Shown: positions 50,612 to 63,084, numbered from the stretch's first letter. The stretch: 64,000 bases of DNA from Halicephalobus mephisto (GCA_009193035.1 SWDT01000008.1:744001-808000); one strand, 5' to 3'. The notes: generated by a model from the letters alone, not told the origin. Translations and numbers: made by a program.

Positions 50612-53600
50612 ATGAAGAATTCTCTCTTGACAGCAGTGTTGATTTTATCAGGGGCTTTCGTGGTGAGATCCGGAGTCCGGTTGATCCGAAGTTGGTTCAT
50701 TTTCAAAGTGGTTTGTTTTTCGATTTTTATTAAAGTCATAAAATCCGAATTTTATTCTTTTATGACATAATTATAACTTTATTTCAAAGTTTTATGAATT
50801 TTATAAGAAAATATAAAATTTATGAATTTCGTTTTTAAAAAAATTAAATTTAAATCAGGGACCAAATTTTGAAATTTTTAATTTTTACAAAAAATTATTT
50901 AAAAAATACGAAAAATAAAATTGAAAAAAATTATTTAAAAAATGGAAAAAATTAAGTTTTTTAAATTTATAATTTTTATATAAAAAAATTGATTTTTATT
51001 AAATAAAAGTTGGAATTTTAAAAAATTTTAAAAAAATTAACCTTTTTTAAAAAATAAATTTTCGAAAAGTTTAATTTTTTTAAAAATAAAAGAAAATTAA
51101 ACTTTTTTAAAAAATAAATTTTTTAAAATTAAACTTTTTATTGAAAAAATAAATTTTAGAAAAATTAAACTTTTTTAAAAAATAAATTTAAAAAAAAATT
51201 AAACTTTATTGAAAAAATAAATTTTAGAAAAATTTTAAAAAGTAATTTTAAATAAAAAAAATAATTTTAATTATTCAATTTTAGCCCTTGTTTGTCATCG
51301 GTTTTCTTCTGGTTACGGTATATGTTTTTCATGAACTTTATTCCAAAAGAAGACGTCTTCCTCCGGGTCCGACACCGCTTCTGGCCGTAGGCAACATGAT
51401 ATCCGTCTTATTCAATCCCGACATTGACAAATTATTCCTAAAATGGAAGCAAAAATACGGTGGAATTTTTACTTTCTGGATGGGACCAGTACCGATGGTT
51501 TTCGTTTCTGATGTCGAAATAATGAAAAAATATTTTATTAAAAACGCAGAATATTTCTCTCACAGATGGAGGAATTTCATCACTGACAGCATGTTAGGTG
51601 GGTTTCGGTCGAGCAAATCTGCAAGGGGATTTCATGTGTTTTCTTAATTGACTAATCCTAGTTGAGTAGCGTTGGGACAAAAAATACACTAGAAAAACAG
51701 CATTTGAAGTGACTGTCGGAAAACTAGATCTGGCCTCATCTAATCAGAAACTAATATGGAAGGAAAAATGTCTCTCGGCAGGCATCGAATCCGCATCGTC
51801 TTGCTATCCGGGCAAGTGCTTTTCCTCTTAAGCTACGAGAGCGACCTTTTCCAATTCCATTCATGGGAACAGAATCGTTTCTCCTGAACGATCGCTCCTT
51901 TCTCGCTACGCTTAATGTCGCGACAGTGACGGCCTGAATGTCAGGAAATACGGAATACTGCAGGGCATGATTGAGATATTTTTTTGTATGGGGGAAAATA
52001 TATAAATATTATCTTTATGATTCTAGTAAAAACCATTATTTTATTGTTTCCTATCTTAACGGTTGATTTTTAATCGATGTAATCTTATTTATTATTAGCC
52101 TACTGTTGAAACAGAAAATATACTAGAAAAACAGTATTTGAAGAGATAGTCTGAATGTCAGGGGCTGTTTTGAATTCAAAGCTCAGAAAGTTCAAATTTT
52201 TTCCGAAAATTCGAAAATCGACAGCTCTGGACAGGATTATTGGGGATTTTGAAAGTGAAAAGAGGATTTAAAGTGAAAAGAGGAATTCTGAAAAATGCAA
52301 ATTTTGAACTTAAAAGAAATTGGAATGTTCTGGAAATAACCTAAAATTAATGTTTTTAAAGTTGGCAAAAAATTAATTCAAATTTTCTATGAATTAGTTT
52401 TGAATTTCTTTTGAGAGGATTTTTGTGTTTTTAGCATTTTATTATTTTCGAAAATATTTTTAAAATTTGAACTTCCCGCGGTTTTGGCTATTTGTTATTT
52501 TCAAAATTATTTAACAATTAGAATTTCCCGCATTTTTGGCGTTTTATTATTTTTGAAAATATTTAACAATTTGAACTTCCCGCATTTTTGGCGTTTTGTT
52601 AGTTTTGAAAATATTTTTAAAATTTGAATTTCCCGCGGTTTTAGCATTTTATTATTTTTGAAAATATTTAAATATTAAAATTTCCCGCGATTTTGGCGTT
52701 TTGTCATTTTCGAAAATATTTTTAAAACTTAAATTTTTCGTAAATTAGTTTTTCATTATTTTAAAAACTGGCCTAAAATTGCTGTTTTCAGATGGATTCA
52801 ACGGCGTAGTTCAAATTGATGGAGACAAATGGCGAGAACAGAGACGTTTCTCCCTCCATGTCCTGAGGGACTTCGGAGTTGGAAGGGCCTTGATGGAAGA
52901 CAAAATCATGCAACAAGTGGATATTCTGATAAAATATCTGGATGAAATCAAGGACGATGGGCCAGTAAACATGACTGAGCCCATCTCAGTCTGTGTCGGA
53001 AACATAATCAGCTCTATGTTGTTCGGAAAAATCTTCGAACATGTCGGTTTTTAACTTTGATTACTGTAAAATCATCATTTTCTTCTTTCCAAAAATTTAT
53101 TTCAAATTTTTTTAAAAATTTATTAAAAATTTTTTTAAACATTTATTAAAATTTTCTAAAAATTTATTCAAATTTTTTTAAAAATTTATAAACATTTTCT
53201 AAAAATTTATTCAAATTTCTCCAAAAATTTATTAAAAATTTTCTAAAATTTATTCAAATTTTACAATTCTAAGATTTTGGAAATAATTTTTTAATTTAAA
53301 AATTTTTTGTTTTTCAATTTTCAATATATTCTAAAAATTCCATTTGAGACAATTTTTGGAGCTTTTTAATTTAAGAATTTTCAAATTATTTAAAAATATA
53401 ATTTTTGAAATTTTGAAAGTTTATTTTTGTTTTTTTTTAAATTATTTAAAAGTATAATTTTTGAAAATTTATTTTTATTTTTATTTTTGTTTTTATTTTC
53501 AGACGGATTTGGAATTTCGAAAAATGCAGAAAATGCTGGATAAACAATCGAGGATCGTCCTGAATCCGGTGATGGGGATTTACCTTCTGGCGCCATTTAC

Positions 53601-54788
53601 GACTCAGATTCCGTTTCTGAATTCGAAATGGAAGGAGTTGATGGAGATCAGGGACACTCTTTGGGACCTTCTGGCTTCCCAGATTCTGGAGCACAAAAGA
53701 GCATTCAATCCTCATCTGGAGTCTTCTGATTTCATTTTTGCTTATTTGAAAGAAATCCATGCCCGGAGGCAACTGAACAAAAACCTCGGATTTTTCGACG
53801 AAAAACAGCTCCAGATGCTCCTTATGGATCTTTTTTTCGCCGGAATGGAGACTACAGTAACCACAGCAAAGTGGGGGATTCTGATGCTGATGCTTCATCC
53901 GGAAATCCAAAAAAAAGCTCAGGAAGAATTGGATCAATTTCCAGAAAAAATTGTTCTTGCTGACAAAATGAAATTGACTTTTATAAACGCTCTAATTAAT
54001 GTAAGATTTTATTTTTTTAAATTATTTTTATTTTAAAAAATTAACTTTAATTTAAAAAAATTATTTCCTATTTAAAATTTTTTTTTGAATTTAATTTTTA
54101 AAAAAAGTAATTTTTAATTTTTAAAGAATATTTTTATTTTTGAAAAATTAGTTTTTATTTTTAATATTTTTAGTTTTTTAGGAAATTTTTATTTTTGAAG
54201 AAATCAGTTTTTATTTTTAATATTTTTATTTTTAAAAAATTATTTTTTATTTTTAATATTTTTATTTTTTAAAAATTATTTTTTATTTTTTAGGAAATTT
54301 TTATTATTGAAGAAATTAATTTTTATTTTTTTTAAAAAATTATTTTTATATTTTTAATATTTTTGATTTTTTAGGAAATTCAAAGAACGGCAAATATCCT
54401 TCCGATTAATCTCCTGAGAGCTGTTGCTGAGGATGTCGAAATCGATGGGTTCCATTTTCCGGCCGGGACCATGGTTCTTCCACAGATATCTATTGCGATG
54501 AATGATCCTGAAAATTTCGAAAATCCAGAAAAATTCGATCCGGAAAGATTCATCGATGAAAATTTAAATTTAAAAAAAATAGAAGCTTTTGTTCCATTTT
54601 CTTTGGGAAAAAGACAATGCCTCGGGGAATCTTTGGCTAAAAGTGAATTATTTTTAATTTTTGGAAATCTTTTAAAAAATTTCGAATTTAAATGTGAAAA
54701 TTCTTCCAGACCGCCTTCGAAGAAACGGATCTACGGGCTTACTGTATCTCCGAAGCCTTACAGATGTGTTCTGAAAAAACGAACTTAA
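50612..54788 (+). CDS. Cytochrome P450 monooxygenase
   Basis: Five exons, 50612-50710, 51285-51597, 52792-53042, 53503-54000 and 54375-54788, phases consistent, about 524 residues. An N-terminal anchor (residues about 1-50, two hydrophobic stretches across the first junction) targets the ER membrane. The Pro-rich hinge LPPGPTPLLAVGN follows, then C-helix WREQRRF, I-helix FFAGMETTVTTAKW with the oxygen-binding AGxET, K-helix EIQR (ExxR), FDPERF and the haem loop FSLGKRQCLGE with the Cys ligand. All signature residues are present, so it should be an active haem enzyme. Family resemblance is to nematode CYP2-like clans; the substrate cannot be deduced. The donor after 53,042 (GTCGGT) is weak but keeps phase. 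Intron 2 carries a tRNA-like insertion. Confidence 0.93.
50711..51284. other. P450 intron 1
   Basis: A/T homopolymer-rich; TTAAACTTTTTTAAAAAATA repeats; no exon. Confidence 0.7.
51598..52791. other. P450 intron 2 with inserted tRNA-like unit and short repeats
   Basis: ATACACTAGAAAAACAGCATT at 51,686 recurs as ATATACTAGAAAAACAGTATT at 52,117, flanking the tRNA-like block. Downstream lies a fivefold repeat of GAATTTCCCGCRTTTTTGGC with TTTTATTATTTTTGAAAAT (52,470-52,720, about 60 bp each). Confidence 0.7.
51771..51842 (-). tRNA. tRNA-like gene or tRNA pseudogene (loop centre GGA)
   Basis: 72 bases fold as a cloverleaf on the minus strand. Acceptor GCTCTCG/CGAGAGA pairs 6 of 7; positions 8-9 are TA. 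D arm GCTT/AAGC with GG in the loop; anticodon arm CTTGC-CCGGATA-GCAAG (5 of 5 pairs); T arm with TTCGATG loop. A T-run follows. However the base before the anticodon is C instead of the invariant U33, position 37 is T, and the T stem has one mismatch and one G-T pair. A decayed tRNA (nominal anticodon GGA, Ser) or a tRNA-derived SINE head is more likely than a functional gene. Host context: P450 intron, opposite strand. Confidence 0.5.
53043..53502. other. P450 intron 3
   Basis: Low-complexity AATTTATTCAAATTTTTTTA repeats; no exon. Confidence 0.7.
54001..54374. other. P450 intron 4
   Basis: T-rich TTTTTATTTTTAATATTTTT repeats; no exon. Confidence 0.7.
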
Positions 54789-54954
54789 AAAATATCCGAT
54801 TTTGATTACTGTAGCTTTATTTTTATTTTTATTTTTGTATTTATCACATTTTTTGATTTTTGGAATTTTCTGAAGTCGGAAATTTTAGAATTTCATATTG
54901 AGATAATTTAATAAAAATGTATTTTTATTTTTTATAATTAGATAAAAATTATGA

Positions 54955-55345
54955 TTGACATTGATCCATGTTTTGCTGAAGATCGGAATTTGACAATATT
55001 TACATTTTATTGAAAATTGAAATTTGGCATTGGTTCATAATTCGTCAAAGATTGAAATTTGGCATTGATCCACATTTTGCCAAAGATTGAAATTTGGCAT
55101 TGATCCACATTTTACCAAAGATTGAAATTTGGCATTGGTTCATGTTTCGCCAAAAATTGAAATTTGGCATTGATCCACATTTTGCCAAAAGTTGAAATTT
55201 GGCATTGGTTCATGTTTCGCCAATAGTTAAAACTTGGCATTGGTTCACATTTTACCAAAGATTGAAATTCGGCATTAGTCTATATTTTGCCAAAAGTTGA
55301 AATTTGGCATTGATCCACATTTTGCCAAAAGTTGAAATTTTACAG
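54955..55345. repeat. Minisatellite of about 36 bp with TTTGGCAT...GCCAAA
   Basis: About ten copies of GAAATTTGGCATTGATCCAC then ATTTTGCCAAAGATT. TTGGC and GCCAA bracket a hairpin, as in the unrelated arrays at 11,930-12,835 and 12,977-13,270. Confidence 0.9.
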
Positions 55346-55424
55346 TATTTATGTTTTTTTAGAATTTAATTTTTTCAAATTAGAATCTTCCAGAATTTAG
55401 TGAAAATTGAGTGGTATCATTTCA

Positions 55425-55985
55425 AACTTTGAATTTTAACTTTTAAAATAATATAATAATATAATAATTGAATTTTTATTTAATTTTTTATTTTTCAAAT
55501 TATCTACAATATTTTTTAATTTCATCCCAGGACAATTTTTACAACTTTGAATTTTAAAGTTTAAAATAATATGATAATCAAATTTCCATTTGAATTTTTC
55601 AACTTTTTTAAAGTTTTTGTAATTTTTAAATTTCGTGTCAAGACAACTTTGAATTTTAACTTTAAAAATAATATGATAATTGAATTTTTATTTTTCAAAT
55701 TATCTACCGTATTTTCAAATTTCATCCCAGGACAATTTTGAACAACTTTGAATTTTAACTTTAAAAATAATATGATAATCAAATTTCCATTTGAATTTTT
55801 CAACTTTTTTAATCATCTACAGTATTTTCAAATTTCATCCCAGGACAATTTTTACAATTTTGAATTTTAAAGTTTAAAATAATATGATAATTGAACTTTT
55901 ATTTAATTTTTTATTTTTCAAATCATCTACAGTATTTTCAAATTTCATCCCAGGACAATTTTTACAACTTTGAATGTCAACTTTT
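55425..55985. repeat. About 60-120-bp tandem repeat with CCCAGGACAATTTT
   Basis: Units of AAATTTCATCCCAGGACAAT, TTTACAACTTTGAATTTTAA and AATAATATGATAATYRAATT, recurring about five times. Confidence 0.88.
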
Positions 55986-56475
55986 TATTACTGTATGGAT
56001 ACGGTGGGTAAAAATGGAAAAACAGTCAACTAAAAAGTTTACGATCAGTGAGGTCATTGGCCTTCTGTTCCCAATGTCCACAGAAATATGTCAGTGACAA
56101 ATTTACGGTTAACCTTATGGGGTCAACCCAGCTGGACAATTTGTCAAATTTTTTTCCATCAACAAGTGAACAAAAAATGATTTATTTTTAATTCTTAAAT
56201 TTCGAAGACCCGCCATTTTTTTGGATTTTAAAAAAAAACGGATAATCCGAGGTCAACGAAAAAAGCGTCTGGCCAGTTTTGTCACCTCGTTTTTTGTCTT
56301 TTTCGGCAAGAGTGTATCGCTTTGTAATAAAATACAGTTGGGACTCCTGGCGGTATTAAACCGATCCAAAAGGTTCAATCGGATTCCTTTGTAAAGCCGA
56401 GAGAGATAATCCCGTCGAGAAAAATTAGAGTCATTAACAGACCGGTAAACAAGTTTGTCGTTGAAAATAAATCAA
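55986..56475. other. Intergenic; GC-richer segments upstream of hlh-1
   Basis: 55,990-56,150 and 56,230-56,420 stand out from the repeats on either side. No supportable coding frame; could hold distal hlh-1 regulatory sequence. Confidence 0.3.
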
Positions 56476-57010
56476 TCATCATTCGTGTCGAGACCAGAAA
56501 TTTTCGAAATTGGTAATTCTCAATATTCATACTGTAAAAAACATTTTTTTAAAATATCCTAACACGAATATTTTTAATTATTTTTTAGAATTATTCGTGT
56601 CGAGATCAGAAATTTTCGAAATTGGTAATTCTCAATATTCATACTGTAGGAGAAATTTAAAAAATCACCCTAACACGAATGTTTTTAATTATTTTTTAAA
56701 ATTATTCATTTCGGGACCAGGAATTTTCGAAATTGGTAATTCTCAATATTCATACTGTAAAAAATATTTTTTTAAAATATCCTAACACGAATATTTTTAA
56801 TTATTTTTTAGAATTATTCGTGTCGAGATCAGAGATTTTTGATGTTCATACTGTAAAAAATATTTTTAAAAATAGCTCTAGAAGTGAATATTTTTAATTA
56901 TTTTTTAAAATTATTCATTTCGGGACCAGAAATTTTTGAAATTGATAATTCTCAATATTCATACTGTAAAAAATATTTTTTTAAATATCCTTACACGAAT
57001 ATTGTTAATT
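56476..57010. repeat. About 117-bp tandem repeat, four to five copies
   Basis: Unit ATTCGTGTCGAGACCAGAAA ... GGTAATTCTCAATATTCATA ... ATATCCTAACACGAATA, at about 56,480, 56,595, 56,702, 56,815 and 56,911. The ends (ATTCGTG and CACGAAT) are complementary, so each unit can fold back. Confidence 0.9.
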
Positions 57011-57335
57011 ATTTTCTAAATATAATTTTAGGTGTTTGACCGTCCTTCGTGGCGAGACCAGAAATTTTTAAAATTTACATTTTTTGATTTCAGTTATTTT
57101 AGAAATTAAAAAATGATCCTATAACGAATGATTTTCGATTTATTTTTCAAACAGAAACTTAGTTATTGATCTTTTAAGTTTCAAAAACTACAGTATCTGT
57201 GAAATTATATTTGAAAAACAAAATTCTTGTGATTGATATATTTTTGTCTTTCCCTTCAAATCACGGGTTTTCTGATTCACTTTAGTCCCTGAGGAAATAA
57301 GCCGCAAAACGAAAGGTAAGCCGAGAACGAGCTCC
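57011..57335. other. Intergenic, AT-rich
   Basis: Contains one further TTCGTGGCGAGACC motif at 57,046. The 57,285-57,325 part (TCCCTGAGGAAATAA, CGAAAGGTAA) loosely resembles the second LTR family. Confidence 0.4.
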
Positions 57336-57398
57336 GATCAGATAGAGCGAGATCAGGTAGAGCGAGATCAGGTAGAGCAAGATCAGGTAGAGCAAGAT
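57336..57398. repeat. Four copies of a 15-bp repeat
   Basis: GATCAGRTAGAGCRA repeated in register four times, followed by GATCGATGG; GC-rich compared with flanks. Confidence 0.9.
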
Positions 57399-58452
57399 CG
57401 ATGGCGCCCTGGGGCGGCGGGGTCTGCCGGACAGGTCGGTTTTGCTGACTCGCTCTGGCTTTCCGAAAGCATTCAAAAAGGATTATTGTAGATTGATCGC
57501 CTCAGGCAATGACAATTTAAAATAAAAGAAGAATGACAGTAAAATCTTTAATGGGGTGTAAATCGAAAACATCGAAATTCGAGAGGATTACAGTATACCA
57601 TTTGAGATAGAATGGACAGTAGGACCTAGACACCCTTAGGGGTTCCGGAAAATCAAACTGAACATGAATGTCGACCGATCCAGCTGGCTTTGGCAACCTC
57701 GACTGGCAAATTTTGTCCTTCCAAGTCATCATCAGCCGAATTGCGAACATTTGCCGCAACAATTGTTTCTCAATTTTCAAATTGAAATAAAAATAAATTT
57801 CTTTAAAAAAATAATCTTCAACAATATTCTAAATCTTTGTGATAATTATTTTCAAATTGAAAAAAAATTAAAATTTTAAAAATAAATTTTATCAACATTT
57901 TAGATTTTTATAATAATTATTTTCAAATTAAAAAAAATTTAAATTTAAAAAAATAATCTTCAACAATATTCTAAATTTTTATAATAATTATTTTCAAATT
58001 GAAAAAAATTTAAATTAAAAAAAAATAATTTTTATCAATATTTTAGTTTTTTGTAATAATTATTTTCAAATTGAAATAAAAATTAATTTTTTACATCTAT
58101 TTTTATAAATGAAAAATATTTCGATTTTTTTGTAATTCAATATTCTAATAAAAATATTAAAAAGTTTTTACAGTAATTTTTAAAGAAATTAAAAATTCTA
58201 AAATTATTAAAAAAATTAATTTTCTACAGTAATCCCTGCAAGTTTCGCCTCCTTCTTCTGTAGCTCAATCATACTGATAAAAATATTAAAAAGTTTTTAC
58301 AGTAATTTTTAAAGAAATTTAATATTTTGAAATTATTTAAAAAATTAATTTTCTACAGTAATCCCTACAAGTTCCGCCTCCTTCTTCTGTAGCTCAATCA
58401 TACTGATAAAAATATTAAAAAGTTTTTACAGTAATCTACGGAAGGCGGAGTT
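57399..58452. other. Intergenic upstream of hlh-1
   Basis: 57,500-57,780 is GC-richer, with one CAGCTG at about 57,688 and an 87-codon minus frame that I do not accept as a gene. 57,780-58,140 is A/T-rich fourfold repeat. A 118-bp unit with CCTCCTTCTTCTGTAGCTCA is duplicated at 58,160-58,400. Confidence 0.5.
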
Positions 58453-58468
58453 AAATGCCAATGGAAAA

Positions 58469-58644
58469 CAGTTGGCAAATCAGGACGAAAGGGATCGGCA
58501 GTCAGTTGGTGCTCGGAATCATCGAAGCAGCTGTGCCAAAACTTCTTGTGCCAATTGTTCAATCCTTGTTCTTGGTCCTGTTCCGAAACTGGCAAAAGGT
58601 AAGACCTTCACCAACTGTTTATTTAATTATCAATTCACCAGCTG
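58469..58644 (+). promoter_or_regulatory. Cluster of six E-boxes upstream of hlh-1
   Basis: CANNTG sites at 58,469 (CAGTTG), 58,503 (CAGTTG), 58,528 (CAGCTG), 58,552 (CAATTG), 58,612 (CAACTG) and 58,639 (CAGCTG), all within 176 bases and 115-290 bases before the ATG. CAGCTG/CAGTTG are MyoD-family sites, so autoregulation by the HLH-1 product itself is the natural hypothesis. The segment is also GC-richer than its flanks. Open frames through it are probably fortuitous. Confidence 0.6.
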
Positions 58645-58758
58645 CGCTACTTTTTGTGAAACGGCTGTCGCGTCAAGTGCTGTAGGGGGTTATCCAAGGG
58701 GTTTCTGAACATTTGTCAAATTAAAATTAAAATTAAAACAAAATAAATATTTTCAGAC

Positions 58759-61700
58759 ATGATGAATCAAGAACAATATGATCCACCATATTACGGTAGA
58801 CAAGTCCCAGTTACTGTAGTTACAAGTGTGAATTCCGAAATGACGCCGTTACAAGCCTTCCAACCCCATCCCGGACAAGACCAAAATTACGCCTATTATC
58901 CGACTTATTACACTTATCCTCAAACAGCTACCGTAATCGCCCCCAACAGCAACGGATCGCAGTTGTACGACTTCACTTCTTCCACCCAGGAGTTCTTCAA
59001 CGTGGGGATCGTCTCGCAGCTGCCCCCCAGGTCGAGTCCGGAGTTCAAGACGGGGAGTACTGTAGAATTGCAGAGATCCGGAGTTGTCTTAGTGAAGCAA
59101 GAAAAAGAGGACAAAGATTGTAGGTTTTCGATTTCGGAAAAATTACAATTATTCTAAAATGTAAATTTTAAAAATCCAAAATCCCAAGTTCTAAAATTTT
59201 CAAATTTCTTCAAAAATCAATTTTTAATTTTTTTAAATAAAAAAATAATGATTGGCATTAATTCTGATTTTACTAAAAATTAAAATTTAGAAAAATTCTT
59301 GTTTTTCCAAAATTTATTTTTTTTTAATTTAAATATTTTCAGAATTTACTGATATTTTTAAAGTAATTTGGAAATTTTATTTTCGGAAAAATCCGTAAAA
59401 ATCAATTTTTAGTTTTTTTTAAATAAAAAAATAATTAGCATTAATTCTGATTTTACTAAAAATTAAAATTTAGAAAAATTCTTGTTTTTTCAGAATTTAT
59501 TTTTTTAAATTTAAAAATTTAAAAATCTAGAGGTATTTTTAAAGTATTTTAGAAATTTTATTTTCGGAAAAATCCGTAAAAATCAATTTTTAGTTTTTTT
59601 AATAAAATGAAAATTGTGATTGGCATTGATTGACTCTTCGTCAAAGATTGAAATTTAGCAACATTTTCACTTTTCCGAAATTTTTGGATTCTTAAATTAA
59701 ATGAAAAAATTTATTTAAAAAATTTAATAGTGATTAAATCCGAAAAATCAAAAAAGAATTTTTAATTTAATTATTATTAATTTTTGTTTGATATTTTCCA
59801 ATATTTTTGGATTTTTAAATTAAATGAAAAAATTTATTTAAAAAATTTAATAGTGACTAAATTCGAAAAATCAAAAAAAAATAAATTTTTAATTTAATTA
59901 TTATTAATTTTTATTTGATATTTTCCAATATTTTTGGATTTCAGAATTAAGTGTAAAAATTTATTTAAAAAAAATTAATAGTGAATAAATTCGAAAAATC
60001 AAAAATAAATTTTTAATTTAGTTACTATTAATTTTTGTTTGATATTTTCCAATATTTTTGGATTTCAGAATTAAGTGTAATCCGAAAATCAGGATCGAAA
60101 TTTTTGTTTATATGAAAATTAGGGAATGCGCAATAACCAGGAGGATTAAGCAATGTCGTTGAGACCGTTTTCGAAATCGACAAGTGTTTATTCGTTCCGC
60201 TTTTTGAAAGACAAAAATGCCGAAAGTAATGACAGCTAAGATTCTTCGACGAAAGACAAATTAGAAAAGATCAAAGTGAGGGAAATTTTTGCGCTAAATT
60301 TAAAATTAAAAAAAAATTTTTATTTTAAATATTTTTAAATTTTTTTAAATTAAATTTTTGAAATTAAAAAAAAAACTTAATTTTAAATATTTTTTTATTT
60401 TTAAAAAGTTTTTTAAATTAAATTTTTGAAATTAAAAAAAAAACTTAATTTTAAATATTTTTTTATTTTTAAAAAGTTTTTTAAATTAAATTTTTGAAAT
60501 TTAAAAAAAAAACTTAATTTTAAATATTTTTAAATTTTTAAAAAGTTTTTAATTTAAATATTTTTTAATTTTTAAAAAGTTTTTAATTTAAATATTTTTT
60601 AATTTTTAAAAAGTTTTTAATTTAAATATTTTTTAATTTTTGAAAAGTTTTTTAAATTAAATTTTTTTTAATTTTTGAAAACTTAAAATTAATTTTATTT
60701 AAGCTCTGGATGCGTCTTCGTCCGGATTAAGCGATCAATCAAGTATCAATGCAAATTTGGATGCTCCGACTTCTGGAGCCCCGAGATCGAGAGCCAATGG
60801 ACAACCTACTAAAAAATGTAAGTTTTTCTTTATTGAAAAAAAAAACAAAAAATTATACTTCAGAAGTCAATGAATTTTTAGAATATATTACTAAAAAACA
60901 AAATATCCCTTAAGGTTCAAAAATCGATCGAATCTCAAAATACATTTATAATAAACAAAATTTTTTTATGGTTCGAAAACTAATCCTAAGGTACATTTGT
61001 AAGGACATGAAGTACTCTATTAATGGTCGAAAACCAATACTAAGGTACATCTATGACAATATAAAATAATTAATTAATGATTGAAAAACAGTCTTCGGAT
61101 ATATCTAATAAGGATTTAAAGTATTTTATTAATGATTGAAAAATAACCTTAGGATATATCTATAAGAATATAAAGTACTCTACCAGAGATCGGAAATCTA
61201 TCTTAGGATATATCTATAAGAATATAAAGTATTCTAATAATGGTCGAAAACCGATCTTGGGGTATATCTATAAGAATATAAAGTACTTTATTAATTACCG
61301 AAAAACAGTCTTAGGATATATCTAATAAAAATTTAAAGTACTTTATTAATGATTGAAAAATAACCTTAGAATATATCTAATAACAATATAAAGTACTCTA
61401 CCAGAGATCGGAAATCTATCTTAGGGTACATCTATAACAATTTAAATTACTTTATTAATGATTGAAAAATAACCTTAGAATATATCTATAACAATATAAA
61501 TTACTCCGTTAAAAATTAGAAATCGATCCTAATGTATATCTACAACAATATAAAGTACTTTACTAGAGGTCAGAAACCAATCCAACTTTTAAATACTTCA
61601 ATTATGATTATTTTTTATTTAAAATTTTTATTTTGGAAAATTTACATGGAATTTTTTATTTTTGGAATTTCGTAATTTCTAATATTGCTTTGATCGAAGC

Positions 61701-63084
61701 ATTTCGGAGCGGATTCGCCATTAATGTCCCGAGGGATATCGGTCGAAAATTGGACTCTTTGGTCTGAAACTAGATCCACAAATAAGCAAAAATAACTTTA
61801 AAAAAATATTTTTAATTTAATTATTTTCTTTCATGTTGGATTTTCTGTAAATCTACTTTAAACTTAACATGAAAGTACTTGATCAACAATTATCATCATA
61901 TATAGTTTGGTTTTAGTACGTAAATATATCAGAAAAATCAGTATTGAAAGTTATAAGATTTATAAAACTATAATTTCCATAAATAAATCTCTCAAATGAT
62001 TTTATACATCATCTATAGATATTTTAAAAGTAAAATTTATAAATGTTCTAAGATGTGCTTTTTGATTCTAAAATACCTTCAAGGAAAAAATTGTCATCGA
62101 CGATATTCTAGAATTAAATTTATCTCTAATTTTCTGAAAATAAGAGTCTTATTTTCATTTCATATATCCTATGTCTGTTCTAAACTTAACATGAAAGTAC
62201 TTGATCAACAATTATCATCATATATAGTTATATTTTAGTATGTAAATATATCAGAAAAAATCAATTATCTGAAAGTTACAAGATTTATAAAACTATAATT
62301 TTCATAAATAAATCTCTCAAATGATTTTATACATCATCTATGAATATTTTAGATGTACTTTTTGATTCTAAAATACCTTCAAGGAAAAAATTGTCATCGA
62401 CGATATTCTAGAATTAAATTTATCTCTAATTTTCTGAAGTATTATTGTTTATATTTTTTCATATATAAAAATAATCTTATTTTAGTGGACAGAAGGAAGG
62501 CAGCGACGATGCGGGAACGGAGGCGTCTTCGGAAGGTGAATGAAGCCTTCGAAGTGGTCAAGCAGAGGACTTGCTCTAATCCTAACCAGAGATTACCCAA
62601 AGTTGAGATTCTGCGGGGAGCTATTGAATATATTTCGAAATTGGAAGCTATGCTCAGGATGGAAGGGAAGATGACGGACATCATGGCTGCTCAGATCCAG
62701 AACGGACATGTGCCGGACATGAACGGGGATTATCCCCTCCAGCTGACCGGACCGCCTTTTTACAAAACCAGACCTCCTTATATTGATGGAGAAATGGAAG
62801 TGGATTCTGGAAATTACTTCAATAGGATTCAGAATCCTCGGACTGAATTTCAGAATCCCACCACGACTCCTCGGAAATACCGTAGAACTAACAACTCAGG
62901 AACCCGGACCCCCAGACAACGCAAAACCCCCGCAAATTCGAATTCCGTTTCCGCCGCCGTGACGAGTGTCGTCGAATCTGTCTCTTCAGAATCCCTCCAG
63001 AAACAAGATAATCCTGAACTGAAGCAGTTGATGCAAGTTGAGACCAGTCCTCAACAACCCGAATTGAAAACTGATTCTTTGTAG
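58759..63084 (+). CDS. hlh-1: HLH-1, MyoD-family myogenic bHLH factor
   Basis: Exons 58759-59119, 60704-60817 and 62486-63084, phases consistent, 357 residues. TTTTCAG two bases before the ATG suggests SL trans-splicing of the first exon. The N-terminus is Tyr/Pro/Gln-rich with a VKQEKE motif (about 112-117), as in the C. elegans protein. Exon 3 opens with the bHLH (about 159-215): basic region [20 protein letters not shown], with the Ala-Thr pair of myogenic factors; helix 1 FEVVKQRT; loop SNPNQRLPK; helix 2 [18 protein letters not shown]. The C-terminus is Ser/Thr/Pro-rich. The family binds E-boxes as heterodimers with E-proteins and drives body-wall muscle differentiation. Introns of 1.6 and 1.7 kb are repeat-filled and could hold enhancers. 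Confidence 0.96.
59120..60703. other. hlh-1 intron 1
   Basis: Two about 190-bp repeats (AAATCAATTTTTAGTTTTTT, CATTAATTCTGATTTTACTA) at 59,210-59,620. Three about 135-bp repeats (GATATTTTCCAATATTTTTG, TTTATTTAAAAAATTTAATA) at 59,670-60,080. A unique GC-richer patch at 60,115-60,290 is the best candidate for an intronic enhancer. A/T tracts follow. Confidence 0.6.
60818..62485. other. hlh-1 intron 2
   Basis: Degenerate 60-80-bp repeat (GGATATATCTATAAGAATAT, AAAGTACTYTATTAATGATT) at 60,950-61,570. A unique GC-richer patch lies at 61,690-61,790. An about 320-bp direct duplication, 61,862-62,137 and 62,181-62,438 (AACATGAAAGTACTTGATCA ... TTGTCATCGACGATATTCTA), has its second copy ending just before the exon 3 acceptor. 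Confidence 0.7.

Noticed and set aside
57517..57780. 87-codon minus-strand frame
   Set aside because: No family resemblance and no splice context in the hlh-1 upstream region.
58455..58685. 76-codon frame upstream of hlh-1
   Set aside because: Overlaps the E-box cluster; a second frame is equally open; no splice link to the hlh-1 start.
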